In this document: positions 25,592 to 35,020 of the stretch, piece by piece
Layout: each line of letters starts with the position of its first letter
Position numbering within the stretch: position 1 is the stretch's first letter
NCBI GenBank assembly: GCA_016929335.1
Contig: JAFGIY010000193.1
Span: forward strand, 24,212 to 88,211
Length of the DNA stretch: 64,000 nt
Direction: 5' to 3'
Source: Acidobacteriota bacterium
GTDB taxonomy: Bacteria; Acidobacteriota; UBA6911
Made by a program: the position numbers and the translations under genes
Notes under the pieces: generated by a model
Told to the model about the DNA's origin: nothing
Database searches by the model: none
Seen by the model: the letters and a program-made list of their open reading frames with translations, nothing else

Positions 25592-26641
25592 ATGATGAGC
25601 AAATCTATCTGGATTTTAGTCATCCTGGCTTTTGCATTCGCCTTGGTCCAGTCGCCGGCGCAAGAAGCTCTTCGAGCTGGCATTGACGTTCCTGAGCCTA
25701 GGATCATCAAAGAGGTGGAATTTGAGTATCCCGATTTGATTAAGCACTGGTTTATGGGGAACGACCCAGTAGTCCTTGATATTCTAATCAATGAGCAGGG
25801 CTTGGTGACTAGCATCGAGGAAAGGAGCTACGACGCTTCAGTTCTCGAAAGTGTCAAAGCTGCCGTGAAACAGTGGATATTCGCTCCCACCATCGTTAAT
25901 GGCAGGGCTGTTCCAGTGACTGCCACCCTAGTTGCAGTCTTCTCGCTGGGCTACAATCCTTACACAATCGATTTGGGAGTAAGAGCATCTTATCTAAAAT
26001 TGGCTCCTGGTAACTGGTGTGTCTTTCCTGCGACGCTTACGCATAATGGCCAATTGAAGGAAGAGCAGGATTTTCGATCAATAGCAACGCGGGATGCTGT
26101 TTCCGGGGAAGTCAAAAGTATGTCTCTAAAGGAGGCATGCGGAGAGCAGACAGGTAAACAATACACATTGATCCCTGAACCTGACGTTCCTTTTTCAGTG
26201 ATCGAATCAAAGATGAAATCACCGGAACCCCATACACTTTACAGGTTGGCCAGTTCTCGATATTTTTTCCCCAAAAATCATCCCACGATTGAGCATTACA
26301 AGCCGGGGGTAGTTCGGTTGTATTATTCAACACTCCTCACCAGCAATGGCTCCCAGCTTATTCAGTTGGCCGGTGTTGATTCGGATGTACAGACGCCTGA
26401 ATTCTCCCTCGACTTCAATAGTTTGGCCAGTCTTCTCAACGATTCCCGTTATAAACACGGAGCCATTTATTTCTTCACGATGTTTGTCGATGACAAGGGC
26501 AGCATCCTGGGCGTTGAATATAGCGGCGTAAAGAATGAAGCAGTGATAACCGCATTAAGCCAAGCCACCGTGCTTACACCAGGGACACACAAGGGCAAGC
26601 CGGTTCCAACAGCTGTGGTAGTGGCGATTCCGGTGAAATAA
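25592..26641 (+). CDS. TonB C-terminal-like domain protein, periplasmic
   Basis: 349 residues from the ATG at 25592 (AGGA four bases earlier); the next ATG at 25595 is equally possible. A signal peptide or anchor at the N terminus (IWILVILAFAFALVQSPAQ) is followed by a TonB-C-like module around residues 30-125: PVVLDILINEQGLVTSI and VLESVKAAVKQWIFAPTIVNGRAVPV. A second weaker copy is near the C terminus (GAIYFFTMFVDDKGSILGVEYSG ... VLTPGTHKGKPVPTAVV). Proteins of this type are abundant in Acidobacteriota and Bacteroidota, often without the energising function of TonB. Role unknown; the nearby ExbD-like gene is suggestive. Confidence 0.7.
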   Translation: MMSKSIWILVILAFAFALVQSPAQEALRAGIDVPEPRIIKEVEFEYPDLIKHWFMGNDPVVLDILINEQGLVTSIEERSYDASVLESVKAAVKQWIFAPTIVNGRAVPVTATLVAVFSLGYNPYTIDLGVRASYLKLAPGNWCVFPATLTHNGQLKEEQDFRSIATRDAVSGEVKSMSLKEACGEQTGKQYTLIPEPDVPFSVIESKMKSPEPHTLYRLASSRYFFPKNHPTIEHYKPGVVRLYYSTLLTSNGSQLIQLAGVDSDVQTPEFSLDFNSLASLLNDSRYKHGAIYFFTMFVDDKGSILGVEYSGVKNEAVITALSQATVLTPGTHKGKPVPTAVVVAIPVK

Positions 26642-26797
26642 GGCTAAGAAAGCAATGGACTTTTTTTCTTCTGATTGGAAAATAAACTATTCATAAGTAT
26701 TTGATTGGTATCAACATACTGTCATTTTCAGAGTCTAAGGCCCAATAAGCGCGCTTCTATGACATAACGCCCCCGCGATAGGGGATCCAGCGATTTG

Positions 26798-27535
26798 TCA
26801 CTTAAATACATACCGGAATTTGGCTACATCGATGCTCGGAGGACGCCTCTCTCGTTCAAACCAATCGTAACCTTCCTTGAGATTCTTCCAGAACTCAAAC
26901 CATTTGGAATCCCTATGGACATTGAGGTTTTCCACCGTCATGCGGAACGGGAAGATATGCACTTTAAAATCTGACTGGCCATTACGAAATGCTGCGTCCG
27001 CCAACGTGTAAATTTCTTCGATGCCTGCATCAGTCATCGCATAGCAGCCGATCGATACGCAGTCACCATGAACCATAAGATAGCTGCCAGTCCGGCCGTG
27101 AGCCCGATCATAGGCATTCGGAAAACCGATATCGAATGACAGGTGGAACTGACTCGACGGATTCATCCGCTGCGGAGTAACAAAATAAAATCCTTCCGGA
27201 CTCTGTCCATCTCCGGCCCGTATCTTGGGCCCCAGTTGGCCGGAATAGGTACAGATGGGGTAGCTTTTGAATAGGACGAACTCCCTACCATCACAGAGCC
27301 ATACTTCGAGATATCGGGATTGCTTGAAGATCCGAATAAAGATCGGGGCTCCAAGTTTCAAACGTTTTTGATTGAGAGAGTTACGCAATGATGGACTAAC
27401 GCGATTGATGACCTCTCTCGATCTTGGACTCGATGGTAATGTCGATGACCATAGCAATGCAGCCATCGCACAGGTTACAGCCAGGACAGCAACTGTCGTG
27501 CGTATAAATGACGGTGAGATTTTTGTTGTGTTCAT
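26798..27535 (-). CDS. YafK-type L,D-transpeptidase domain protein
   Basis: 245 residues from the ATG at 27535; the track's 27610 adds 25 residues with no signal-peptide character. An N-terminal membrane segment (TTVAVLAVTCAMAALLW) exports it. The catalytic domain has the YkuD signature: MVHGDCVSIGCYAMTD, with His, Ser and the nucleophile Cys all present near residue 160. The preceding SPEGFYFVTPQRMNPSSQFHLSF is typical of the YafK branch, which acts on peptidoglycan cross-links or lipoprotein attachment. It stands alone, convergent with the TonB-like gene. Confidence 0.85.
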   Translation of the reverse strand: MNTTKISPSFIRTTVAVLAVTCAMAALLWSSTLPSSPRSREVINRVSPSLRNSLNQKRLKLGAPIFIRIFKQSRYLEVWLCDGREFVLFKSYPICTYSGQLGPKIRAGDGQSPEGFYFVTPQRMNPSSQFHLSFDIGFPNAYDRAHGRTGSYLMVHGDCVSIGCYAMTDAGIEEIYTLADAAFRNGQSDFKVHIFPFRMTVENLNVHRDSKWFEFWKNLKEGYDWFERERRPPSIDVAKFRYVFK

Positions 27536-27715
27536 TTTTCGCCGCTGCAGACACCGTTCGAAATACCGATAAGTCAATCCAGCATACGCTGGAATAGTTG
27601 CTGTGATCAACTGATTCTACAGTAGTTACGAATTGTGAGATGGTTGAAAAAAGGGTAATGATCCCGATACGCGTTTATCGGCCACTGAGATTTGCTGCAC
27701 TCATAAGTATTAGCG

Positions 27716-28348
27716 TCAAAAGCAGCAGGATGGATTACTGGAGGGAAGGACTATACCCTTCTTGAGACTGACAATCGCGTCGCCGCTTCCTCGGGTTCCG
27801 TTGATAGGAGGAGAAAAACCGATACGCCGCCTATGTGTAGAGGATGCCGGGGACATGAGATCTCGAATCGCTTCAAAGACCACTTTAAACTGGTGATCAT
27901 ACTTCTTCTCCATTTCGTCCAGCCTGTGGGCTAAGTCTTTGTGAGATGCCAGCATTTCTCTCAAGCGCACAAACGTTCGCATTATGGCGATGTTGACTTG
28001 CACCGCGCGTTTGCTGGTCAGCACGCTGGAAAGCATGGCAACACCTTGCTCTGTAAAAGCATAGGGAAAAGATCCGCCCAGGCTTTGCGGAGAAGGTATC
28101 ACATTTTGTGATAGCAGAGCATTCGTCTCCTGATCCGATAGCTGGAGCATGAAATCTTCCGGAAATCGATCTACATTCCGCTTGACCTGTTGGCGCAATG
28201 CAATCGCCTTCACTTCATAAAGCATTGCCAGATCACGATCCAACATGACTCTATGACCACGAATAGTCAAAATGCGGTGTCCAATCAGTTCTTCCGGGAG
28301 GGGAAGCTGATCGAGCCTGCATGTTTTCGCATCACGTGTCTTTGGCAT
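27716..28348 (-). CDS. ORF6N-domain DNA-binding protein
   Basis: 210 residues. The N-terminal half matches the ORF6N domain ([28 protein letters not shown], in part; [36 protein letters not shown]). A coiled-coil-like stretch follows ([24 protein letters not shown]). These KilA-N-related proteins are widespread in phage and mobile regions and as stand-alone chromosomal genes; their function is poorly known. The gene is bracketed by a 24-base direct repeat (21 of 24 identical) at 27671 and 28677, which may mark an insertion. Its stop is preceded by a low-complexity tail. Confidence 0.85.
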   Translation of the reverse strand: MPKTRDAKTCRLDQLPLPEELIGHRILTIRGHRVMLDRDLAMLYEVKAIALRQQVKRNVDRFPEDFMLQLSDQETNALLSQNVIPSPQSLGGSFPYAFTEQGVAMLSSVLTSKRAVQVNIAIMRTFVRLREMLASHKDLAHRLDEMEKKYDHQFKVVFEAIRDLMSPASSTHRRRIGFSPPINGTRGSGDAIVSLKKGIVLPSSNPSCCF

Positions 28349-28928
28349 GGAAATCTTTCCAACCTCCGGGACATAACAATTCTCCAGTTACCCTGTTTTC
28401 CCATTCAGCGGCCCTAAGCAGAGAGGCATCTTCCCATGCTGATCCAGCGACGAAACGCAGCAGGGCATAGCCGTATCAATTATCTGTTGTTTCGCCGGGG
28501 AGAATTTTTAGAACAAGCAAGAAATTCGCAGAATCAGCACCGCCGCATATACGGTTCATAAGGAGTTACCTGTCCCGGATGCCAACAACGGCTTTGATTT
28601 TCTTGTTGACGGTTTCGCTTGGCCGATAAAGCGAATCCGGAAACTGGATTTCTGCCAAGGCACATTGATGGGATGTGCGTTTATCAGGCACTGAGGTTTG
28701 TTACGTCTCAACATGACATAGCCGGTCAACAATGCAGGTCAGATGCCATCCATGAACCGCACATAGTGGCGCTTTGGGAAATTCATATTACTTGCTGTGC
28801 ATCCGGGCTAAGAATTCGGCTTTCACGAATCGTCCCATGAAATCCTTTTCTGTTTGAATTTAATGTGAAATTATTTAGACAAAAAACCTTTGGTTGCCAG
28901 TCATTACTATCAAAGGCGGAATCGAAAC
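28349..28928. other. Intergenic region with one copy of a 24-base direct repeat
   Basis: About 580 bases without a supported gene. It contains GCGTTTATCAGGCACTGAGG at 28677, matching GCGTTTATCGGCCACTGAGA at 27671 on the other side of the ORF6N gene. Short open frames here look random. Confidence 0.4.
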
Positions 28929-29474
28929 ATGGATGAGTCTCAACGCGAACGGATAAAGGAGTTCATTAGAAGGAATGATCCGGACGCATTGAACCTGATC
29001 TACGATGCAATGGGCAACCGGTTATACGGTCACGTTCTGGGTTTGGTCGGATCTGAGGCGGACGCGGAGGATATCATCCAGGACCTCTTTATCCGTTTGG
29101 CCCTTAAGCGTCGAAGCCTCCTGAATGCCGGCAATCTGGAGGCCTATATCTTTGCTATGGCACGCAATTTAGCCCGGGATGCGACCCGGCGGCGTCCGCG
29201 AAATATGATCAGCATGGATGAATATCCAAAGGTTCTGGAATACGAAGCGACCGCACAGGGTCCGGTGCACAATGATGGATCGTTGTTGAAGGCTCTGCTG
29301 GCTCTGCCGATAGCTCAGAGGGAAATCATTACCATGAAGTGCCTCGAGGCCATGTCCTTTGATGCCATTGCCAGATGCTTGGGTATTTCAATTAACACAG
29401 CTGCAAGTCGCCATCGATATGCGTTGAATAAGCTGCGACGTCGGGTGAAATCACATGAAACCAATACAAGATGA
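28929..29474 (+). CDS. ECF-type RNA polymerase sigma factor (second in window)
   Basis: 181 residues from the ATG at 28929, with GGCGGAATCG upstream; the track start at 28890 lacks a site. Region 2 contains the EADAEDIIQDLFIRLA helix, and region 4 has MSFDAIARCLGISINTAASRHRYALNKL. It belongs to the sigma-70 ECF group but is not closely similar to the one at 22845. The next gene overlaps its end by 20 bases and is probably its membrane anti-sigma partner. Confidence 0.9.
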   Translation: MDESQRERIKEFIRRNDPDALNLIYDAMGNRLYGHVLGLVGSEADAEDIIQDLFIRLALKRRSLLNAGNLEAYIFAMARNLARDATRRRPRNMISMDEYPKVLEYEATAQGPVHNDGSLLKALLALPIAQREIITMKCLEAMSFDAIARCLGISINTAASRHRYALNKLRRRVKSHETNTR

Positions 29475-29823
29475 CGAATTAGAACGGGCGCTAGCCCAAC
29501 ATCCCCTTAAGGGTCCGCGCGAAGGGTTGCGCGAGCGCGTTCTGACCAACAGCCAGGCAGCCTGGAGCCGGTCCGCTCCAATGCAGCGGGCATGTCGATT
29601 TCAAATCTCTTGGACATTAAGCGGTTGGCTGGCGATAGCGGCCACATTGCTCTTTCTGCTTAACATCGGAGTCGACTCTTTCAATCGAAACTCGTTTCAT
29701 ACTCAATTTGGAGTGAACACTTCGAGAGATGACATCTCCAATATCACTGCGGTACAGGCTTTCGCCGATGCGCTTCGCCAGCAGACACAGGTACTACAGA
29801 GTTCAGAGTTTTTTTATCGCTAG
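29455..29823 (+). CDS. Small single-pass membrane protein, probable anti-sigma partner
   Basis: 122 residues, overlapping the sigma gene by 20 bases. One membrane segment (SGWLAIAATLLFLLNIGV, about 56-73) separates a cytoplasmic basic N terminus from a short outer part. It has no zinc H-C-C motif, unlike the anti-sigma at 23351. Position and size suggest it tethers the sigma factor, but that is inference from context only. Confidence 0.65.
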   Translation: MKPIQDDELERALAQHPLKGPREGLRERVLTNSQAAWSRSAPMQRACRFQISWTLSGWLAIAATLLFLLNIGVDSFNRNSFHTQFGVNTSRDDISNITAVQAFADALRQQTQVLQSSEFFYR

Positions 29824-29833
29824 AGGAAGGAAC

Positions 29834-31177
29834 ATGAAGATCGCAAAGTGGTGTGCAATGGGAATGGGAATTTTCCTTGTTCTGGCCTTCCTCGCTGCAC
29901 TAATATCCAACATCGTCTTCGCCCATCAATTCCGGAAAACCCTCGCGAGGCTTCAGGTAGAAGGCCGTCCCGTGACTATTGCTGAGTTTAAACCCGCCCC
30001 GATTCCTGTGGACCGGAATGCAGCGCCGCTGTTTGGGAAAGCGGTATTATTGCTTACAAACAAGCCCGTATCGACCGCTATTCAAGAGCTATCTAGACTG
30101 GCACACGAAAATTTCACTCTTGGCCCTCGGGATTTTTCGGAGAATAAGAGAAACATGCTGATGCGCCTTATCGAGGAACCGGAAAACAAAGCGTTGCTTG
30201 CGATTTTAAGACAGGCTGCAGAAAAGCCCAACTATAATGCCCAGCTGGAATATGAAAAGGCGCCTGCATTCCGGACACCCAATTTTCTCGCGACGCGGCA
30301 ACTCATAGAAATCCTGTCCCTTAAGGCTGAGGCAGCAGCCTATGCAGGGAAAAGCAAAGATGCCGGACAAGCACTGCTTGATGGCTTCCGGCTGTCCTAT
30401 CTCTTGAAGCAGGAACCGCTCATGATCCAATTACTCTTGTCCGTGGCATCTGACCGAATCATGATCAATAGCCTATGTCGGATAACCAATAATTTGGATT
30501 TGCCTGCCGATACCCTTCAGTCGCTCGAAACGGAACTCGAAGGCCACCTTGATGACACGGCGTTTGTGCGCGCGATGGATGAAAGCCGCGTAATTACAGC
30601 CCTGGCAGGGTATCAGATTCTGCTAAATGGCACGTATCGTGAAATCCAGATGGTAATCAATGACAAAGGGATACCGCCTCCGATTATTTTGCTTTACCGC
30701 ATGTCCGGGTTGCTGCATCGCGACATGGCTGTCTTGCTAACATTGCAGGCTGGCATTCAGGACAAATGCAGGATGCCTTCGGACAAGGTCCTTGTGTCAC
30801 TGCGCCAAAACCCTATGGAGAAGCAGATTCCAGTATTCTGTCCTATCAGCGGCATAGGGCTTCGAGCATTAGAGCCGGTCCTAAATACTAAAGCCCGATA
30901 CGAAGCCATACTGCAGGTGACTCGGGTGGGATTAGCCCTGAAACGATATAAGATGGCTCATGGAGTTTATCCGGACGCATTGACCTACCTGGAGCCTGCG
31001 TTCCCGGGTAAGCTTCCGAAGGATCCCTGCAGCGGCAATGACCTTCTGTACCGGAAGGAAGGCGAGGGATTTCTTCTTTACAGCGTAGGCAGCGACCTGC
31101 AGGATAATCGGGGTGCAGAGCCCAATCTAAAATCCCCGTCTGCGCCGTATGACATTGCCTGGAAGTCGATGCGCTAG
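29834..31177 (+). CDS. Membrane-anchored protein of unknown function
   Basis: 447 residues from the ATG at 29834, which has GAGGAAGG upstream; the track start at 29729 lies inside the previous gene. An N-terminal membrane anchor (MGMGIFLVLAFLAALISNIVF) is followed by a mostly helical domain. The C terminus reads LALKRYKMAHGVYPDALTYLEP and DPCSGNDLLYRKEGEGFLLYSVGSD (in part), the pattern seen in type II secretion pseudopilin-like tails of many acidobacterial and planctomycete proteins. Third gene of the sigma/anti-sigma set, 10 bases downstream, so probably co-regulated. Confidence 0.7.
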   Translation: MKIAKWCAMGMGIFLVLAFLAALISNIVFAHQFRKTLARLQVEGRPVTIAEFKPAPIPVDRNAAPLFGKAVLLLTNKPVSTAIQELSRLAHENFTLGPRDFSENKRNMLMRLIEEPENKALLAILRQAAEKPNYNAQLEYEKAPAFRTPNFLATRQLIEILSLKAEAAAYAGKSKDAGQALLDGFRLSYLLKQEPLMIQLLLSVASDRIMINSLCRITNNLDLPADTLQSLETELEGHLDDTAFVRAMDESRVITALAGYQILLNGTYREIQMVINDKGIPPPIILLYRMSGLLHRDMAVLLTLQAGIQDKCRMPSDKVLVSLRQNPMEKQIPVFCPISGIGLRALEPVLNTKARYEAILQVTRVGLALKRYKMAHGVYPDALTYLEPAFPGKLPKDPCSGNDLLYRKEGEGFLLYSVGSDLQDNRGAEPNLKSPSAPYDIAWKSMR

Positions 31178-31337
31178 TGTGCAAAAAATACTTTACCCGT
31201 TAGTCCGGCTTTTCTCGAAACCGGGAACAAGAAATCCCAAGTCCCCGGCCAAATGGGAAGCTACTCCCTTACAGTCACTTGGCCGGTTATGTCGCGTAAC
31301 CGTTTCCCGCGAGAAATAGTTGAATAATTTATAGACG

Positions 31338-32954
31338 CTATTTTCGTGGCGCCTTTATTTCGACGCCGCCCTGGTGCAGCATGAGATGAGTCACTGTTCC
31401 GTTATCATCCTTAAGGAATTCGATTTCGGCCTCCATCAATTTGGGAAAGAATTTCGTTTCCGTCTCGGCAAAGATGGGAATCTTCGGCTGTCCCGTTGCC
31501 TGCGAAATCAACTGATCACCCTCCAGTGTAATAACCAGATCAAATCCCGGTTGAAGCTCGTAGGCGCCGACATATTGCGCCAGGATTCGGGGAGGAACGG
31601 CAATTTCTTTTCGCACGGCAACATGGTCGCTGATTCTGGGAGCCTTCGTATCCCGTCCGTTCTGATGCAGAATCAAGCTAACGATCGTATCTTCCGGGCC
31701 CCTGGTAAATTCAATTTCGGCGTTGACGACTTTGTAGAAAAAACCGGTTTCCGTGTGGGGGAACACCGGCGCTTTGCCTTGTCCGGACACCTGCGCCATC
31801 AGCTGGTCTCCTTCCAGCGTTATCATCATATTGACTTTCGGCGCCAGCTCGTAGGTCCCGACATATCGTCTCAATATTTCGGGCAGAACGGCGACCTCTT
31901 TCCGCTCTGAAGGAAGCACAACTGTCTCACCGCGCGCCAGCGAAACCAGATTCCTGCTGATCTGCTCGGGAGCGGATCCTTGCAGGTTTCCAAGGACCAC
32001 CACCGTCAACTTGTCATCAGGGATATAGGCCAGATATGTATTGAAGCCTTCGATACCTCCGCCGTGCTCAATCACCTTTCGCCCGTTGACTATGTGCACT
32101 GCAAGGCCAAAAGCATAATTGTCCTTGAACGGTGTCGTCATTTTTGTCAACGACTTAGCCGAGATCAGTTTGCCGTTGAGAAGGCCCAGTTCCCAGCACA
32201 ACAGGTCTTCGGTTGTGGAGTATAAAGCGCCGGCAGAAAACGGAACGCTCATGTGAATAAAACCGGCATTCAGAGGCCCGTCCGGGCCGGGCGCGTAGCC
32301 GGATGCACGGTGTGCGATAATGCCGGAGTTCGAATCATAGCCTGTGTCCTTCATGTCCAGGGGCTGGAATATGTTTTTGTGGATGAAATCCTGGTAGGTC
32401 TCTCCACTGACTTTTTCTATCAGGTATCCGAGCAGAACATAGCCGGAATTGCTGTATTGCATTTTTTCGCCCGAAGCAAATTCGAGAGGCCTGTCGCGAA
32501 ACAATGCGACAAGTTGTTCGGGAGTAGCGGGGAAGGGCTTCAGCCTGGGGTATTCCGGATAATTAGTAAAGCTGGGGATGCCGGATGTGTGGGTTAACAC
32601 ATGGAAGATCGTGACCTTGTCCCATGCAGCCGGGGCATCCGGCAAATATTTGCCAATGGGATCCTCGATGTTCAGCTTGCCCCTTTCTTCCAAAAGCAAT
32701 ACGGCAGCGGCTGTAAATTGCTTGGTGATGGAGCCGAGTCGGAACCTGGTCCGGGGAGTGTTTGGAATATTCCACTCGAGATTGGCCGATCCATAGCCTT
32801 TGGTAAACAAGACATCGTTTCCTCGGGCCACAAGCACGGATCCCATAAATTGCCCTTTGGAAACATAGGACTGGACGACCTGATCCATGCGCGCTGCATC
32901 CTGCGCATAGCAGGTTGTCAGAAGAAACCAAGCTATTACAATGTAACGCAGCAT
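31338..32954 (-). CDS. Serine hydrolase, beta-lactamase/esterase (class C-like) with tandem C-terminal repeats
   Basis: 538 residues from the ATG at 32954 (GGGAG nearby), giving a normal signal peptide; the track start adds 12 residues. The catalytic motifs are complete: S-x-x-K in GSITKQFTA near residue 65, Y-x-N in YSNSGY, and HGGGIEGF near 305. Two homologous segments of about 80 residues follow (YVGTYELAPKVNMMITLEGDQL and YVGAYELQPGFDLVITLEGDQL, shown separately), DUF3471-like. Family members are periplasmic esterases, D-amino peptidases or beta-lactamase relatives; penicillinase activity should not be assumed. Monocistronic. Confidence 0.88.
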   Translation of the reverse strand: MLRYIVIAWFLLTTCYAQDAARMDQVVQSYVSKGQFMGSVLVARGNDVLFTKGYGSANLEWNIPNTPRTRFRLGSITKQFTAAAVLLLEERGKLNIEDPIGKYLPDAPAAWDKVTIFHVLTHTSGIPSFTNYPEYPRLKPFPATPEQLVALFRDRPLEFASGEKMQYSNSGYVLLGYLIEKVSGETYQDFIHKNIFQPLDMKDTGYDSNSGIIAHRASGYAPGPDGPLNAGFIHMSVPFSAGALYSTTEDLLCWELGLLNGKLISAKSLTKMTTPFKDNYAFGLAVHIVNGRKVIEHGGGIEGFNTYLAYIPDDKLTVVVLGNLQGSAPEQISRNLVSLARGETVVLPSERKEVAVLPEILRRYVGTYELAPKVNMMITLEGDQLMAQVSGQGKAPVFPHTETGFFYKVVNAEIEFTRGPEDTIVSLILHQNGRDTKAPRISDHVAVRKEIAVPPRILAQYVGAYELQPGFDLVITLEGDQLISQATGQPKIPIFAETETKFFPKLMEAEIEFLKDDNGTVTHLMLHQGGVEIKAPRK

Positions 32955-33646
32955 AGTGTCAATCTCCCCCAAAATGGAGTATCTGGCCATACTAGTTTCA
33001 AACTACGTAATCTTCCGCTGATTGATAATATCAGATAACCGGCAGAGCATATCTTAAGGATTGCACACCAAGGCAAAGCATTTATGCTGCGGACTCCATT
33101 AACCGAATGCAGTGACCGGCCGAACCCACGGCCTTTGGCCGTGCGACCCTGATAGGCTAAGCCGTTCCGTCGAGCTGTTGAAATGGGAAGATATATTACA
33201 AAGCGAAGATTATTTTCGGGGTCGGGGTCGCTATCGGTATCGGGGTCGAACAGAAATGATATTAGGTACGAACACAATTGATATGATTCATGGTTAAAAG
33301 CCAACCCCGATACCGACTCCGACCCCGACCCCCGAGATAAAAAAGTCGCCCCGTCGTGCGGGGCAAGCCAAAGCCACTCCTTCGAGAGGTGGTTGATTAC
33401 TTGCGGCTTCTGCATCCCATAACTGTCTCGCTGATATGGCAAATGGCTGTTTCTCTTTTGCTGAACGGATCATTTGACTCCATCCCCCAAAAAATGCGCT
33501 TGTCTGCAGGAATCAGATCCGCATAATAGGAATAGCCTGGGTGATATGGCGAAAGATCCCCCCTGAATTCCGTGCATGCGCAACTCATCCCAGCGATCGG
33601 AACGCTGAGGGCAGTTATTTTTGAACTAAGGCCGGGAGAATTCAAA
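32955..33646. repeat. Intergenic region with GGGGTCGGGGTCG inverted repeat
   Basis: About 690 bases upstream of cydA. The left arm at 33217-33248 (GGGGTCGGGGTCG..ATCGGTATCGGGG) is mirrored at 33305-33334, about 25 of 28 positions complementary, with 56 bases between. A smaller palindrome (CGGCCTTTGGCCG, near 33131) and a CCCCG-TCGTG-CGGGG hairpin (near 33347) flank it. No gene supported. Confidence 0.55.
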
Positions 33647-35020
33647 ATGGACTCTGTACTTCTTGCGCGAATCCAATTCGCGTTCACTGTAGGATTTCAC
33701 TATATTTTCCCACCGCTGACCATCGGCATGAGCTGGATCATTTTCCATTTCATGAATCGATACCGGAAAACGGGCGATGAGCAATATGCTCAGCACGCCC
33801 GGTTTTGGACGAAGCTGTTTGCCATTTCCTTTGTGGTGGGCGTGGCAACCGGCATTACGATGGAATTTCAGTCGGGCACCAACTGGTCGGAATTTTCGCG
33901 CTTCGCAGGCAGCATGTTCGGAGTCGCGCTGGCGGCCGAGGGCATACTGGCTTTCTTCATGGAATCAACCTTCACGGGCGTGCTGCTATTCGGCTGGGGC
34001 AAATTATCGAAACGAGTCCTGACCCTGGCCGCATTCCTGGTTGCATTCGGAGCGACGGCTTCAGGTCTCATGATTATAGTTGTCAATTCCTGGATGCAAA
34101 CGCCGGCGGGTTTCGAGGTAGATCCCCAGACTCAACGCGCCGTCATGACCGATTTCTGGGCGGCATTCTTCAACCCATCGACCATGCCGCGTTTTGTTCA
34201 TACCATCGTCGGAGCTTTGGCTACGGGCGCCTTCTTTATTATGGGTGTCAGCGCGTACTACCTGTTGAAAGGCCGCTACATGAGCTTTGCCAAGCGCTCG
34301 CTGAAGGTGTCGCTTCTGGTCGCGCTTGTTGCTTCCATTGCGCAACCGCTCACGGGACACTGGCATGGGCATCAAGTATGGCAAACTCAACCCATCAAGA
34401 TGGCGGCATACGAGGGACTGTTTGAGAGCGAAGCCAATCCAATGTTGCTGGCATTCGGTTTCATAGACAAAGAAGGGCGCACGGTCCATCTTCCGATCGG
34501 TGTCCCCAATTTCCTGTCCATCTTCCTTGACTTCAATCCGGATACCGTCATCCAGGGATTGAATGAATTCCCCGAAGAGGACTGGCCGCCTCTTGCGCTG
34601 ACGTTTTATCCTTTCCATCTTATGAGCTTGCTTGGTTTTTATTCGATTGGATTGACGATTCTGGGAATTTATCTTCTATGGCGCCGGAAACTGCACCAGA
34701 ACCGGTTGTTTCTTCGCCTCGCTTTGCTTTCCATTCCCGTGCCTTTCATCGCCAACGAACTGGGGTGGATTGCGGCAGAAGTGGGGCGTCAGCCATGGGT
34801 TGTATATGGTTTGAACTCCATGAGAACAGCCCTCGTCGCTTCTCCGACTGTCTCGGCCGGAGAGATCCTTTTCTCGCTGGTCATGTTCTCTCTGCTCTAT
34901 CTATTGATGTTTCTTCTCTGGATCTTTCTGCTCGGCAGGACTATTCGAAAAGGGCCCTTCGAGGAAAGGGCCGGGATGCAAGCCATGGAAGGCGGGCTTG
35001 GGGAGGAGGTGGCGCCATGA
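33647..35020 (+). CDS. cydA: Cytochrome bd oxidase subunit I
   Basis: 457 residues from the ATG at 33647 with GGGAG upstream; the track start at 33572 adds 25 residues that do not resemble the family. CydA carries haems b558, b595 and d and the quinol site of the high-affinity terminal oxidase, and works in the inner membrane. Visible signatures are the N-terminal RIQFAFTVGFHYIFPPLTIG, the HWHGHQVWQTQPIKMAAYEG segment and GWIAAEVGRQPWVVYG near residue 390. The Q-loop is of the short type. cydB follows with a 4-base ATGA overlap. No cydX, cydC or cydD is present. It points to growth at low oxygen or oxygen defence in an otherwise anaerobic lifestyle. Confidence 0.96.
   Translation: MDSVLLARIQFAFTVGFHYIFPPLTIGMSWIIFHFMNRYRKTGDEQYAQHARFWTKLFAISFVVGVATGITMEFQSGTNWSEFSRFAGSMFGVALAAEGILAFFMESTFTGVLLFGWGKLSKRVLTLAAFLVAFGATASGLMIIVVNSWMQTPAGFEVDPQTQRAVMTDFWAAFFNPSTMPRFVHTIVGALATGAFFIMGVSAYYLLKGRYMSFAKRSLKVSLLVALVASIAQPLTGHWHGHQVWQTQPIKMAAYEGLFESEANPMLLAFGFIDKEGRTVHLPIGVPNFLSIFLDFNPDTVIQGLNEFPEEDWPPLALTFYPFHLMSLLGFYSIGLTILGIYLLWRRKLHQNRLFLRLALLSIPVPFIANELGWIAAEVGRQPWVVYGLNSMRTALVASPTVSAGEILFSLVMFSLLYLLMFLLWIFLLGRTIRKGPFEERAGMQAMEGGLGEEVAP

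Noticed and set aside
33397-33687. 96-residue minus-strand ORF before cydA
   Set aside because: Overlaps the cydA start region, no family recognised, and no ribosome site.
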